Part shown: positions 31,338 through 39,999 of the stretch, one piece after another
Numbering within the stretch: the stretch's first letter is position 1
Layout of the letters: each line of letters starts with the position of its first letter
Source of the DNA: Aureimonas sp. Leaf427
GTDB lineage: Bacteria; Pseudomonadota; Alphaproteobacteria; Rhizobiales; Rhizobiaceae
Assembly: GCF_001425485.1 (NCBI RefSeq)
Contig: NZ_LMQW01000002.1
Span: 117,262 to 181,261, forward strand
DNA length: 64,000 nt
Direction of reading: 5' to 3'
The notes under the pieces: generated by a model
Seen by the model: the letters and a program-made list of their open reading frames with translations, nothing else
Told to the model about the DNA's origin: nothing
The model's database searches: none
Position numbers and translations under genes: made by a program

Positions 31338-32975
31338 ATGACGACGCATGAATTCGACTACGACTGGGTGATCATCGGCTCCGGCTTCGGGGGCAGCGCC
31401 TCGGCGCTGCGGCTGGCGGAGAAGGGCTATCGCGTCGCGGTGCTCGAAAAGGGCAGGCGCTACGAGGACAAGGATCTGCCGACCTCCGACCGGGACAAGC
31501 CGCGCTACGTCTGGGACCCCGCCCACAAGCTCTACGGCATCATGCGCACCGTCCTCTTCCGCCACGTCATGACGGGAGCCCAGACGGGCGTCGGCGGGGG
31601 AAGCCTGATGTATGGCGGCGTGCTCTTCCGCGCGCAGGCCGGATTCTACGCCGACCCGCAATGGCGCGGGCTCGGCGCCTGGGAAAGGACGCTCGCGCCG
31701 CACTATGCCGAGGTCGAGCGGATGCTGGGCGTCAGCCTGCCGACATGGGACTCGGTGCCCATGGGCCTGATGCGGCAGATCGCCGAACGGTTCGGCGGGA
31801 AGGACGCCTTCGCGCTGTCCCCGACCGGCGTCTTCTTCGGCGAGCCCGGAAAGACGGTCGACGATCCCTATTTCGGAGGCGAGGGCCCGCCGCGCACGGG
31901 ATGCATGCGCTGCGGCGAATGCATGGGCGGCTGCAGCACCGGCGCGGCCAACCGGCTGACCAAGAACTATCTCTGGTTCGCCGAGAAGCTGGGCGTTCGC
32001 GTCCATCCCGAACAGGAGGTCGTCGAGGTCACGCCGCTCGCGGCGCCCGACGGCGGCGACGGCTACCGGATCGTCGCCGAGCATCACGCGGAGGCGACGC
32101 GCGGCCGGCGCACCGCCTACACCGCGCGCGGCGTCATCTTCGCGGGCGGGGCCGTCGGCACGAACGAGCTTCTGGCGCAGTGCAAGCACGGCGGCTTCCT
32201 CCCGCGCATCAGCGACCGCCTCGGCCACCTCGTTCGAACCAACAGCGAGGTGATCTATTCCGTGCAGTTTCCCGAGGACATCGGCAGCTGGCGCGACGTG
32301 ACGGCCAGCAGCCGCGTGCTGCTCGACGGGGACACGCAGATCGAACTCCTGACGCTCGGGCCGAAGGCCGATGCGCAGAGGCCGATCTGGACCTTCATGC
32401 CCGGCACCGGCCCGGCCGGCATCCGCGCGGTCAAGTGGGTCGGACAGGTGCTGAGGCATCCGCGAAAATGGGCGCGGTCCCTGCGCAAGGAGGGCTGGGG
32501 CGCCCGCACGATGCTGATGCTCGTGATGCAGACCAAGGACAACGCCATCCGGCTTCGGGCCAAGAAGCGCCGCTTCGGCAAGGGCTATCGCCTCTACAGC
32601 GAGGCCGATCCGAAGCGCCCGGCGCCGACCTATATCGAAGCCGGCGACAAGGTCATCCGCTGGCTCGCCGAGCGCACCGGCGGCATTGCCCAGACCACCG
32701 TCTTCGACGCCTTCTTCGGCGTCCCCAACACGGGCCATCTTCTGGGCGGCGCCGCGATCGGGGCCGACGCGGAGTCCGGCGTGATCGACGCGAACCTCCA
32801 TGTGTTCGGCTACCTGAACATGCTGGTCTGCGACGCCTCCGCCATGCCGGCCAATCCGGGCGTCAACCCGGCGCTGACGATCACGGCGCTCGCCGAATAC
32901 GCCATGTCCAGGATTCCGGCGGCCGCGGCCGGCGACCAGGATGCCTGGCCCGTCCCGATGCGCAAGGCCGGGTAG
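31338..32975 (+). CDS. GMC-type FAD-dependent oxidoreductase (cholesterol-oxidase-like)
   Basis: A 545-residue flavoprotein. The dinucleotide motif I-I-G-S-G-F-G-G-S is near residue 12. The middle carries C189-M-R-C192-G-E-C195-M-G-G-C199, a C-x2-C-x2-C-x3-C pattern also found in ChoD-like proteins. N-T-G-H-L-L-G-G and N-P-G-V-N-P-A-L-T close the FAD domain. No signal peptide is seen, so it is probably cytoplasmic or membrane-associated. It should oxidise an alcohol to a ketone or aldehyde; steroid activity cannot be inferred from sequence alone. ATG 31338 is preferred over 31317 because GGGGAGGA precedes it at proper distance. It starts 61 bp after prpE and precedes the esterase gene, so a prpE-GMC-esterase transcript is likely. 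Confidence 0.88.
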   Translation: MTTHEFDYDWVIIGSGFGGSASALRLAEKGYRVAVLEKGRRYEDKDLPTSDRDKPRYVWDPAHKLYGIMRTVLFRHVMTGAQTGVGGGSLMYGGVLFRAQAGFYADPQWRGLGAWERTLAPHYAEVERMLGVSLPTWDSVPMGLMRQIAERFGGKDAFALSPTGVFFGEPGKTVDDPYFGGEGPPRTGCMRCGECMGGCSTGAANRLTKNYLWFAEKLGVRVHPEQEVVEVTPLAAPDGGDGYRIVAEHHAEATRGRRTAYTARGVIFAGGAVGTNELLAQCKHGGFLPRISDRLGHLVRTNSEVIYSVQFPEDIGSWRDVTASSRVLLDGDTQIELLTLGPKADAQRPIWTFMPGTGPAGIRAVKWVGQVLRHPRKWARSLRKEGWGARTMLMLVMQTKDNAIRLRAKKRRFGKGYRLYSEADPKRPAPTYIEAGDKVIRWLAERTGGIAQTTVFDAFFGVPNTGHLLGGAAIGADAESGVIDANLHVFGYLNMLVCDASAMPANPGVNPALTITALAEYAMSRIPAAAAGDQDAWPVPMRKAG

Positions 32976-33021
32976 CCGGCAAGGCGGCGGACGGCCGCAA
33001 TCCCCGCGCCAGCGCGCGTGC

Positions 33022-33049
33022 GGCGACGGGGCGGAGCGTCCCCGCCGCC
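33022..33049 (+). other. G+C-rich hairpin between GMC and esterase genes
   Basis: GGCGACGGGG and CCCCGCCGCC pair over nine positions with one A-C mismatch and an 8-base loop, 46 bp after the GMC stop and 45 bp before the esterase start. It could attenuate read-through or stabilise the upstream message. Confidence 0.35.
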
Positions 33050-33093
33050 GAAGCGCTCCATCGAACAACCCCATCGCAACGAGGAGAGACCCC

Positions 33094-34023
33094 ATGACCA
33101 CGACAACCGTGACGTTGAGCCCGCAGGCGCAGGCCTTCGAGAAGCTGCTCGGCGCAGGCCTCACGCCGCCGAACGAGATCGAGGCCGTCCGCATCGGCGC
33201 CGAGCGCCTGCATCTGGCGGCCAGCGAGCCGGAGGGGGTGACCTATCGCGAGGTCGACGCCAAGGGCGTGCCGGCCATCTGGGTCCAGCCCAAGGTTGCG
33301 GACAACGCCTTCGTGCTGCTGCACGCCCATGCCGGCGGCAGCGTCACGACCTCGGCCGCCGTCGATCGCAAGCTGGCCGGCCACATCGCGACGGCCGCCG
33401 GCATTCCCGCGCTGGTGCTCGACTATCGCCGGGCGCCCGAGCACAAGTACCCGGCTCAGGTCGACGACGTCGAAGCCGCGTTCGAATGGCTGCTCTCGCA
33501 GGGCTATGCGGCCAAGAACATCGTCACGATCGGCCATTCCATCGGCGGCTTCCTGTCGGCGGCCGTCGCGATCCGCCTGCGCGACGCCGGCAAGGAGCTG
33601 CCGGGCGCCGTCGTGTCGATCTCGCCCTGGTGCGACCTGCAGATCGCCAATCCCGCGATCGAGGCCAATGCCGGCACCGACAAGCTCCTGACCCGCGCCC
33701 TCCTGGAGTTCTTCCGCGACGCCTGGATCGGCGGCACCGGCATCGCCTTCGACGATCTCAGGATCAACCTGAACCTCACCGATCTCTCCGGCCTCCCGCC
33801 GACGCTGGTCTCCTGGGGCACCTACGAGATTCTCGCCGGAGAGGACGAGATCTACGCCGAGCGCCTGAAGGCGGCGGGCGTTGCGACGGAGGTTCTCCCG
33901 GTTGCCGGCGCGCAGCATTCCTACGTCTGGGCCGCCGGCCGCGTTCCCGAGAGCGACGCCGCCATCGCCCATATCGCGAAATGGCTGCGCTCGACGCTGC
34001 CGATCAAGCCGAAGGCGCAGTAG
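33094..34023 (+). CDS. Alpha/beta hydrolase, hormone-sensitive-lipase-like esterase
   Basis: A 309-residue esterase. The oxyanion-hole motif, H-G-G-G in most family members, is H77-A-H-A-G-G here. The nucleophile elbow is G-H-S149-I-G-G. D-Y-R-R-A-P-E-H-K-Y-P is the hallmark stretch after strand 5. The acid is probably in A-G-E-D-E-I (about 248) and the histidine in A-Q-H-S-Y (about 274). No signal peptide is seen, so the enzyme is cytoplasmic. Such enzymes cleave short-chain esters of small alcohols or lactones. GAGGAGAG precedes the ATG at 33094. It ends in a 9-bp direct repeat (GGCGCAGTA twice, 34014-34031) that creates a second in-frame TAG. It is the last gene of the cluster and could release the alcohol and acid used by the GMC and PrpE enzymes. 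Confidence 0.88.
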   Translation: MTTTTVTLSPQAQAFEKLLGAGLTPPNEIEAVRIGAERLHLAASEPEGVTYREVDAKGVPAIWVQPKVADNAFVLLHAHAGGSVTTSAAVDRKLAGHIATAAGIPALVLDYRRAPEHKYPAQVDDVEAAFEWLLSQGYAAKNIVTIGHSIGGFLSAAVAIRLRDAGKELPGAVVSISPWCDLQIANPAIEANAGTDKLLTRALLEFFRDAWIGGTGIAFDDLRINLNLTDLSGLPPTLVSWGTYEILAGEDEIYAERLKAAGVATEVLPVAGAQHSYVWAAGRVPESDAAIAHIAKWLRSTLPIKPKAQ

Positions 34024-34113
34024 GCGCAGTAGGCGAACTGCCGCCCGAAGGGCGCGGTCCTGTCGATACCGTGGACGACCACGATGCAGACAGGGCCGCG
34101 CTCGCAGCCGGGC

Positions 34114-34137
34114 GGCGACCGCCGCTTCGCGGTCGTC
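34114..34137. terminator. Convergent terminator-like hairpin
   Basis: CGACCGC (34116-34122), loop CGCTTC, GCGGTCG (34129-34135), extended by a G-T and a G-C pair. It lies between the esterase (ends 34023) and the convergent TIM-barrel gene (ends 34193). The remaining gap (34024-34192) shows no gene. Confidence 0.55.
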
Positions 34138-34192
34138 CCGAACGGGCGACGGAGTGGAGTTCGCATGCCGTGCTCGAGCGAAAGCCCCGGCT

Positions 34193-35029
34193 TCAGGCCG
34201 CCCGCCAGCGGTCCTCGACGAGCCGGCGGAGCGACAGGGCGTCGAGCCAGCGGTCGGAGAGTTCCGCATCGTCCGCCCCGGTGATGGCATAGGGGCGGGG
34301 GCCGAGTTCGCAGAGGAAGATGCAGTCCTCGTCCGGCTTGGCGCGCGCCTTCCAGCTTCGAAAGCCCTCGCTCCACCAGTCGAGGAAGAGATCGAGCCAG
34401 GGCCTGTGCTGGGGAAAGCCATGGGAGACCTGCACCTGGCAGCGCGTGGCGACGCGGCCCTGGAAGCTGTCGGAGCGCGCCAGGATGCGCGAGACCTGGC
34501 CGGCGAGCTCGCGGTCCAGCGGCAGCATGGGCTCGCGGTCGACGACATAGTGGGAGAGATCGGCGGCCAGCCGCATCTCGGGCACGGCGTCGAGCAGCTG
34601 GAGCGTGGCGAAGAGATCGTTCGTGATGGAGGCGCGATGCGTCTCGAACTGGATCGGCACGCCTTCCTCCGCGGCGATCCTCAGCCACTCCCGCACGACC
34701 GGGACCATGCCGCAGACCTGCACCGGCATGACCTGCCCGACCACGACGACGAAGGGCGAGCCGATCTCCTTGGCCAGATGCAGCGCCGGCCGAAGCTCCT
34801 CGACCGATCGCGGAAAGGCGGTGAGAAGACCGGCGAGACCCGTGCGGGCGTAGTTCGGCACGATGGATCGGGCCGTCTCGATGTCCATCGCGCCGAGATC
34901 GATCGCCATGCCGTGATAGCCGGCCTCGGCGACCGCGTCGAAGCGCTCTTCGACCGGCCGCTCGGCAAGGCCGGGGCGGCGAAGCTCGGTCGCCCAGAGC
35001 GACTGGTAGACGCGCAGCGTCCCGGTCAT
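34193..35029 (-). CDS. TIM-barrel sugar-phosphate isomerase/epimerase-like protein
   Basis: A 278-residue protein of the xylose-isomerase-like TIM-barrel superfamily. Features seen are an N-terminal strand (L-R-V-Y-Q-S-L-W), G-Y-H-G-M-A-I-D-L, and candidate metal ligands in F-E-T-H-R, D-L-S-H-Y, V-Q-V-S-H and C-E-L-G-P. These proteins bind a divalent metal and isomerise or cleave small hydroxy-carbonyl compounds; the substrate is unknown. The start at 35029 overlaps the desaturase-like stop (ATGA, 35026-35029), so the two are translationally coupled. Longer readings on this strand only shadow the desaturase-like gene. It is the distal gene of the PotABCD-like operon, so it probably acts on the imported compound after oxidation. 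Confidence 0.78.
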   Translation of the reverse strand: MTGTLRVYQSLWATELRRPGLAERPVEERFDAVAEAGYHGMAIDLGAMDIETARSIVPNYARTGLAGLLTAFPRSVEELRPALHLAKEIGSPFVVVVGQVMPVQVCGMVPVVREWLRIAAEEGVPIQFETHRASITNDLFATLQLLDAVPEMRLAADLSHYVVDREPMLPLDRELAGQVSRILARSDSFQGRVATRCQVQVSHGFPQHRPWLDLFLDWWSEGFRSWKARAKPDEDCIFLCELGPRPYAITGADDAELSDRWLDALSLRRLVEDRWRAA

Positions 35030-36024
35030 GCCGCGCTCGCGCTGCGCGGGCCCACGGGTTCGAGGTCCGTGTCGTCGGCGATCCAGATCGTCTCGTCGGG
35101 ATAGTCGGCCTCCGTGCGCCCGTTCCAGAAGGCCTTCACGACCGCCCATTGAAAGCCGAGATAGGACATGGACGGCGGCTTGCGGTCCTTCTCCACGAAG
35201 ATCGCCTGATGGAGCTTCGGCAGCGTGTAGCAGGGCACGCCGGGAAAGGCGTGGTGGGCCGTGTGGTACTGCATGTTCCACGACAGCCAGCGCATGACGG
35301 CGTTGGTGCGCGTCGTGCGCGTGTTCTGCGTGATCGCGTCGACATGCGGCAGGCCGAGATGCTCGATCGTGTTCTGCAGCTGATGCACCGGTTTCAGCAC
35401 CAGCATCGGCAGGAGCCAGAGCTGCACGGCGAGCCAGGAGCCCGTCGCCACCGAAAGGAGCGCGATGCCGGCATAGCCCGCCACATGCCAGCGCGCCTCG
35501 CGGACGACGTCGGCGTGCCGGTCCTTCGGGATGTAGTGCTCGCGCACGATGCCGCGTGTGAAGCGCAGGATGCGGGTGACGCGCGTGTACCAATAGGTCG
35601 GGCCGAACACCCAGAGGAGGTAGGAGGTCAGCGTATAGCGCGGCCGGCCGAGTTCGCCGTCGCCCTCCCAGTCCTGCGTGTAGCGGTGATGGGCGAAGTG
35701 CTGGATCTGATCGAAGTCGCGGGGATAGAGGAGGACGAAGCCGAAGGCCCGGCCGAAGACCTCGTTCAGCCTCTTCGTGGCGAAGACCGTCCAGTGCGAC
35801 AGCTCGTGCTGGCCGGCATAGAGGAAGTTGATGAGGATGCCGTGCGCGGCGAAGAAGGGCACCATCCACCAGGTGCCCCAGGTCGCGGCAAGGCCGATGC
35901 CGGACAGGGCGAGGGCGCCGAGATGCCCGCCGACCCGAAGCCAGCCGCGCCGGTCCGACTTCACGCTCAGCTCCTTCAGCCTCGCCGGGGTGATCATGTC
36001 GCGTCTGCCGAAGACCTCATCCAT
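35026..36024 (-). CDS. Fatty-acid-desaturase-superfamily membrane di-iron enzyme
   Basis: A 332-residue integral membrane protein with the three histidine boxes that hold a di-iron centre: H73-E-L-S-H77, H109-F-A-H112-H113 and a later H-T-A-H-H. Hydrophobic segments near residues 35-70, 150-170 and 190-215 fit the four-helix fold. The superfamily includes desaturases and hydroxylases of alkyl chains, sterols and amines, so desaturation is not assured. The start at 36024 is preceded by AAAGG; a GTG five codons earlier lacks any ribosome-binding site. It lies 30 bp after the transporter permease gene and overlaps the TIM-barrel gene. This operon position argues for a catabolic oxygenase on the imported substrate rather than lipid metabolism, which is inference. 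Confidence 0.85.
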   Translation of the reverse strand: MDEVFGRRDMITPARLKELSVKSDRRGWLRVGGHLGALALSGIGLAATWGTWWMVPFFAAHGILINFLYAGQHELSHWTVFATKRLNEVFGRAFGFVLLYPRDFDQIQHFAHHRYTQDWEGDGELGRPRYTLTSYLLWVFGPTYWYTRVTRILRFTRGIVREHYIPKDRHADVVREARWHVAGYAGIALLSVATGSWLAVQLWLLPMLVLKPVHQLQNTIEHLGLPHVDAITQNTRTTRTNAVMRWLSWNMQYHTAHHAFPGVPCYTLPKLHQAIFVEKDRKPPSMSYLGFQWAVVKAFWNGRTEADYPDETIWIADDTDLEPVGPRSASAA

Positions 36025-36054
36025 CGCAATGCCTTTCACTGAAGAGGGAGACGG

Positions 36055-36855
36055 TCAGGTGCCGCGCGGCTCGAAGGCCATGCGCACCAGGAGAAGGAGC
36101 GTCGTCACCACGATGAGGACGACGGACAGGGCGGCGACCGCCGGGTCGATATTGTCGCGAACGCCCATCCACATCAGCCGGGGCAGCGTGATCGCGTCGA
36201 CGGAGGTGACGAAGAGCGTGACGCCGATCTCCTCCCAGGAGAGGACGAAGGAGAGGAGCGCGGCGGTGAGAATGCCGAACTTGACGTTGGGCAGGATCAC
36301 GGTGAAGGCGCGCCGCGCCACCGAGGCGCCGAGGCCGCGCGCGGCCAGATCGATCCGCCGGTCGACGCCGGACAGGGCGACGAGGATCATGACGACCGCG
36401 AAGGGCACGATCATCACGACATGGGCGAGGGCGACGCCGAGCCAGGTGTCGTAGCCGACCGTGTTGCTGAAGCCGGAGAGAAAGGTCAGCAGGAAATAGA
36501 GGGTCATCGCCGAGACGACGGGCGGCACGATCATCGGCAGGAGCACGAAGCCGACGAGGAGCGTGGAAAAGCGCGGCCGCACCATCCAGATGCCGAGCGA
36601 GAAGGCGGTGGCGAGGATGGTGGAGACGAGGCTGGCGACGACGCCGATCCGGATGCTGAGGAGAAGGCTCCGCCCCCAGGCCGGGTCTTCCAGAAGCGCC
36701 CGGTAGTGGACGAGCGACAGCTCGCCCTTCGGCATCGAGAGAAAGCGCGCGGGCGTGAAGGAGATCGGCACGACCGCCAGAAGCGGCATGAGCAGGAAGA
36801 CCGCGACGAGCCCGGCGAGAAGAAGCGCGATCGGGCCGGGCCGCGAGGGGGTCAT
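36055..36855 (-). CDS. ABC transporter permease, PotC-like
   Basis: A 266-residue inner-membrane permease with six hydrophobic segments. The EAA loop (D-L-A-A-R-G-L-G-A-S, ending I-L-P-N) is near residues 170-195. The N-terminal P-I-S-F-T and the length match the second permease of spermidine/putrescine- or iron-type importers. The start overlaps the stop of the other permease gene (ATGA, 36852-36855). With the PotB-, PotD- and PotA-like genes it forms a complete import system. The operon continues into the desaturase-like gene 30 bp on. Polyamine, betaine or guanidino substrates are all possible. Confidence 0.92.
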   Translation of the reverse strand: MTPSRPGPIALLLAGLVAVFLLMPLLAVVPISFTPARFLSMPKGELSLVHYRALLEDPAWGRSLLLSIRIGVVASLVSTILATAFSLGIWMVRPRFSTLLVGFVLLPMIVPPVVSAMTLYFLLTFLSGFSNTVGYDTWLGVALAHVVMIVPFAVVMILVALSGVDRRIDLAARGLGASVARRAFTVILPNVKFGILTAALLSFVLSWEEIGVTLFVTSVDAITLPRLMWMGVRDNIDPAVAALSVVLIVVTTLLLLVRMAFEPRGT

Positions 36856-37691
36856 TTCGAGCCTCCCGCAAGGGCCGGCCGGGCGAAGCGGAAGAGCGCT
36901 GCCATCAGGAGCCCGACGAGGACGACCATCATCACCGAGATCGCCGCGCCGAGGCCCCAGTCGGGGCTCTGGAACATGCGGATGTAGACCAGCTCGGCCA
37001 TCATGACGCTGCGCCCGCCGCCGAGGATGGCGGGGGTGACGAAGAAGCCGAGCGAGAAGACGAGGACGACGAGGCCCGCGCCCGCGATGCCCGGCAGCGT
37101 CATCGGCGCGAAGACCGACCAGAAGAGCCGCAGCCGCGAGGCGCCCATTCCCCGCGCGGCCAGAAGCACGCGCTCGTCGATGCCCCGCATGGAGGAGGCG
37201 ATGGGGAAGACCGCGAAGGGAATGAGGAAATGCGTCATGCCGACGACGACGCTGAACTCCTGGCCCGTCATCGCGATCGGCCGGGAGACGATGCCGGCGG
37301 CCTGGAGCCAGGTGTTCAGAAGCCCGCGATTGGAGAGAAGCGCCAGCCAGCCGAAGGCGCGCGTCAGCACCGAGATCCAGAACGGGATGAGGATGCAGAT
37401 CTCCGCGATGCGCCGCTGCGTCCCCGTGCCCCGCACCCAGACATAGGCGATCGCATAGGCCGCGAGTACCGAGAGGACCGTCACCGTCAGCCCGATGCGG
37501 AAGGTGCGCATCAGCACGGAATGGACCAGCGGGTCGCTCCCGAGCTTGGCATACTGCGAGAAGCCCAGCTCGGGCTCGGTGACGCTCCAGCGCGCGACGC
37601 CGAGAAAGGGCACGGCATAGGCGAGGAGGAGGAACGCCAGCAGCGGGGCCGTCAGGAGGAGGGCGGTGCGGGCCGGCGTCCGTCCGGTCAT
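36852..37691 (-). CDS. ABC transporter permease, PotB-like
   Basis: A 279-residue permease with six membrane segments and an EAA loop (L-A-A-R-G-M-G-A-S, then L-P-G-I), typical of the first permease of PotABCD-like importers. V-W-V-R-G-T-G-T-Q-R-R-I and I-P-F-W-I-S-V-L-T-R-A-F-G-W are family hallmarks. The ATG at 37691 is four bases after the binding-protein stop; the upstream in-frame stretch is a Thr/Arg-rich shadow. It couples to the PotC-like gene by ATGA. It pairs with the PotC-like subunit to form the channel driven by the PotA-like ATPase. Confidence 0.92.
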   Translation of the reverse strand: MTGRTPARTALLLTAPLLAFLLLAYAVPFLGVARWSVTEPELGFSQYAKLGSDPLVHSVLMRTFRIGLTVTVLSVLAAYAIAYVWVRGTGTQRRIAEICILIPFWISVLTRAFGWLALLSNRGLLNTWLQAAGIVSRPIAMTGQEFSVVVGMTHFLIPFAVFPIASSMRGIDERVLLAARGMGASRLRLFWSVFAPMTLPGIAGAGLVVLVFSLGFFVTPAILGGGRSVMMAELVYIRMFQSPDWGLGAAISVMMVVLVGLLMAALFRFARPALAGGSK

Positions 37692-37695
37692 GGGA

Positions 37696-38814
37696 TCAGG
37701 CCGCGATGATCTTGGTGTAGTCGTCGAGCGCCTTGCCGTAGTTCTCGGCATACCAGGGCATGTCGAGCGCCACTTGCTTTGCGGCGTTGGCGGGGTCCAT
37801 CGGGTTGATGCGGCGCTGCGCCTCGGGGATCAGCGCGTCCGCCGCCGGGTTGGCGGGGCCCTGTCCCAGCATGTCGAACATGACGAGCTGGCGTGCCGGG
37901 TCCTGCGTGGACGCGATGAACTTCATCGCGTTCTCCTTGCCGCCGGGATTGCCCTTGATGACGCCGAGAGCGCCGGGCGAGATCAGGCCCTGGTCCCAGA
38001 TGAACTTGATCTGCCCGCCGGAATCCTTCTCCAGGATCGAGGCGCGCGTCGACCAGATCAGCGCCATGGAGGCGTCGCCGGAGAGAAGCACCTGCTGGCT
38101 TTCCGCCCCGCCGCCCCAATAGGAGACGATGTTCTCCTTGAAGGCGGCGATCTTGTCGTGGGCGCGCTTCAGGTCCAGCGGATAGAGCTGTTCGGGCGCG
38201 ACGCCGTCGCCGAGCAGCGCGGCCTCCCACATGGCCGCGCCCCATTTGTACATGGAGCGCTTGCCCGGGAAATTCTCGACGTCGAAGAAGTCCTTCATGC
38301 CCGTCGGGGCCTTGTCGCCGAAGACGGCGCTGTCATAGGCGATGATGTAGGAGAAGAAGTAGGTGGACGGCGCGTAGTCCCAGGCGAAGCCCTCGCGGAG
38401 CTTGGCCTTGTCGACGATGGAATAGTCGATCTCCTCCATCATGCCCTGCTTGCCGAGCGAAATCGCCGAGAAGGGATCGGCGTCGACGATGTCCCAGGTC
38501 GGCTTGCCCGACTTGAACTGCGCGGTGATCGCGCCCTCCGTCGGGCCCGTGCCGTCCTCCTTCACCGTGATGCCGGTCTCGGCGAGGAACGGCTTTCCAT
38601 AGGCCTCGTCATAGGCCTTCAGCGCATCGCCGCCCCAGTTGACGAGGACGAGGTCCTTGACCTCCTGCGCCAGGGCGCCGCCGGAGCGCAGGAGCCCCGG
38701 CGCGCCCGCCAGGATCGCGGCCGCGAGCTGGGTGAACCTGCGGCGGCTGATCTCGCCGGACCGCGTCCGGGCGGCGAGGATCTCGATGCAGTCTTTCTGG
38801 AAGGCTTCGTTCAT
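37696..38814 (-). CDS. Periplasmic substrate-binding protein, PotD-like, with Tat-type signal
   Basis: A 372-residue extracellular solute-binding protein. S-R-R-R-F-T-Q-L-A at about 23 followed by a hydrophobic stretch and A-L-A-Q is a twin-arginine export signal with an unusually long N-region. The mature protein begins V-K-D-L-V-L-V-N-W-G-G and has the D-A-D-P-F and W-S-T-R-A segments of PotD/AfuA-like binding proteins. It would capture the substrate in the periplasm and deliver it to the PotB/PotC-like pair. GGAGA precedes the ATG at 38814. Ligand type is not certain; polyamine-like compounds are the family norm, and the downstream enzymes hint at something else. Confidence 0.9.
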   Translation of the reverse strand: MNEAFQKDCIEILAARTRSGEISRRRFTQLAAAILAGAPGLLRSGGALAQEVKDLVLVNWGGDALKAYDEAYGKPFLAETGITVKEDGTGPTEGAITAQFKSGKPTWDIVDADPFSAISLGKQGMMEEIDYSIVDKAKLREGFAWDYAPSTYFFSYIIAYDSAVFGDKAPTGMKDFFDVENFPGKRSMYKWGAAMWEAALLGDGVAPEQLYPLDLKRAHDKIAAFKENIVSYWGGGAESQQVLLSGDASMALIWSTRASILEKDSGGQIKFIWDQGLISPGALGVIKGNPGGKENAMKFIASTQDPARQLVMFDMLGQGPANPAADALIPEAQRRINPMDPANAAKQVALDMPWYAENYGKALDDYTKIIAA

Positions 38815-38892
38815 GGCCGATCTCCGTCTGACTTCGGTGGCGGGGGAAGAGGGCGTCGTGGACGTTTCGGGGGCGGGGGAAGCGTTCGAGGG

Positions 38893-39999
38893 TCAGGGCA
38901 GGGCGGCCGGCAGCGCGGGCTCGCCGCCGCCGGGCAGGAGGAACCCCTTGTCCTTCGGCCAGGCGACGCGCACCTCGCCGCCGGGTTCGGCGCGCGCGGC
39001 ATCGGTGGAGGGCAGCGTGAGGGTCAGCGGCGTGCCGCCGGGCGTCGCGAGCTGCAGCCGCGTGGCGGGGCCGAGATAGGTGGCGGCCGTGACGCGGGCG
39101 AAGAGGGCGTTCTCGCCCTCCGCGATATGCCCGTTGGCGAGATGCATGTGCTCGGGCCGAATGGCGAGCACCGCGTTCGGCCCGGCGCCGGCGCGGGCGG
39201 GTGCCGAGAGCGCACCGTCCTCGAAGCGCCCGGCCGCGCCGGCGCCGTCCGGGCCGACGCCCTGCAGCGGCAGCATGTTGATCTCGCCGAGGAATTCGGC
39301 GACGAAGCGGTTCTCCGGGCGTTCGTAGACGGTCTTCGGCGTGCCCACCTGCAGCACCTCGCCATGGTTGAAGATGGCGACGCGCGAGGAGAGCGAGAGC
39401 GCCTCGCTCTGGTCGTGCGTGACGAAGACGAAGGTCGTGCCGAACTCGCGGTGCAGCCGCCGCACCTCCTCCTGCATCAGCCCGCGCAGATGCTTGTCGA
39501 GCGCCGAGAAGGGCTCGTCGAGAAGGAGCATGGCCGGCTCGAAGACGAGCGCGCGCGCCAGCGCCACGCGCTGCTGCTGCCCGCCCGAGAGCTTGGCCGG
39601 CAGCTTGCCCTCGTGGCCGGCGAGCCCCACGCGCTCCACCATCCGCGCCACGCGCGCGGCGATCTCGGCCTTCGGCCGGCGGCGCACGACGAGCGGAAAG
39701 GCGATGTTCTGCGCGACCGTCATGTGCGGGAAGAGCGCATAGCCCTGGAACACCATGCCGAAGGCGCGCTCCTCGGCCGAGAGCGTCGTGATGTCCGTGC
39801 CGCCCCGCGAAAGGCGCCCCTTCGTCGGCGCCTCGAAGCCGGCGAGGATCATCAGGAAGGTCGTCTTGCCGGAGCCGGAGGGCCCGAGCAGCGTCAGGAA
39901 TTCGCCGCCCTCGATCGTCAGCGACAGATCCTTCAGGGCCCGGAAGGTCCCGAAGCTCTTGGTGATGCCCGTCGCTGTCACATCGGCTGGAGCGGTCAT
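38893..39999 (-). CDS. ABC importer ATPase, PotA-like
   Basis: A 368-residue ATPase. Walker A G-P-S-G-S-G-K-T is near 40-47; then Q-loop F-Q-G-Y-A-L-F-P-H-M-T, signature L-S-G-G-Q-Q-Q-R-V, Walker B L-L-L-D-E-P and V-T-H-D. A C-terminal TOBE-like regulatory domain (about 275-360, with I-R-P-E-H-M) follows. The order of the operon is ATPase, binding protein, two permeases, desaturase-like, TIM-barrel. AAAGAGG precedes the ATG at 39999. The AT-rich leader 40000-40120 presumably contains the operon promoter, next to the 3' end of the LysR gene. Confidence 0.93.
   Translation of the reverse strand: MTAPADVTATGITKSFGTFRALKDLSLTIEGGEFLTLLGPSGSGKTTFLMILAGFEAPTKGRLSRGGTDITTLSAEERAFGMVFQGYALFPHMTVAQNIAFPLVVRRRPKAEIAARVARMVERVGLAGHEGKLPAKLSGGQQQRVALARALVFEPAMLLLDEPFSALDKHLRGLMQEEVRRLHREFGTTFVFVTHDQSEALSLSSRVAIFNHGEVLQVGTPKTVYERPENRFVAEFLGEINMLPLQGVGPDGAGAAGRFEDGALSAPARAGAGPNAVLAIRPEHMHLANGHIAEGENALFARVTAATYLGPATRLQLATPGGTPLTLTLPSTDAARAEPGGEVRVAWPKDKGFLLPGGGEPALPAALP

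Noticed and set aside
34024..34192. A short ORF starting near 34084 between the convergent esterase and TIM-barrel genes
   Set aside because: Composition is non-protein-like and the region forms a good convergent terminator hairpin.
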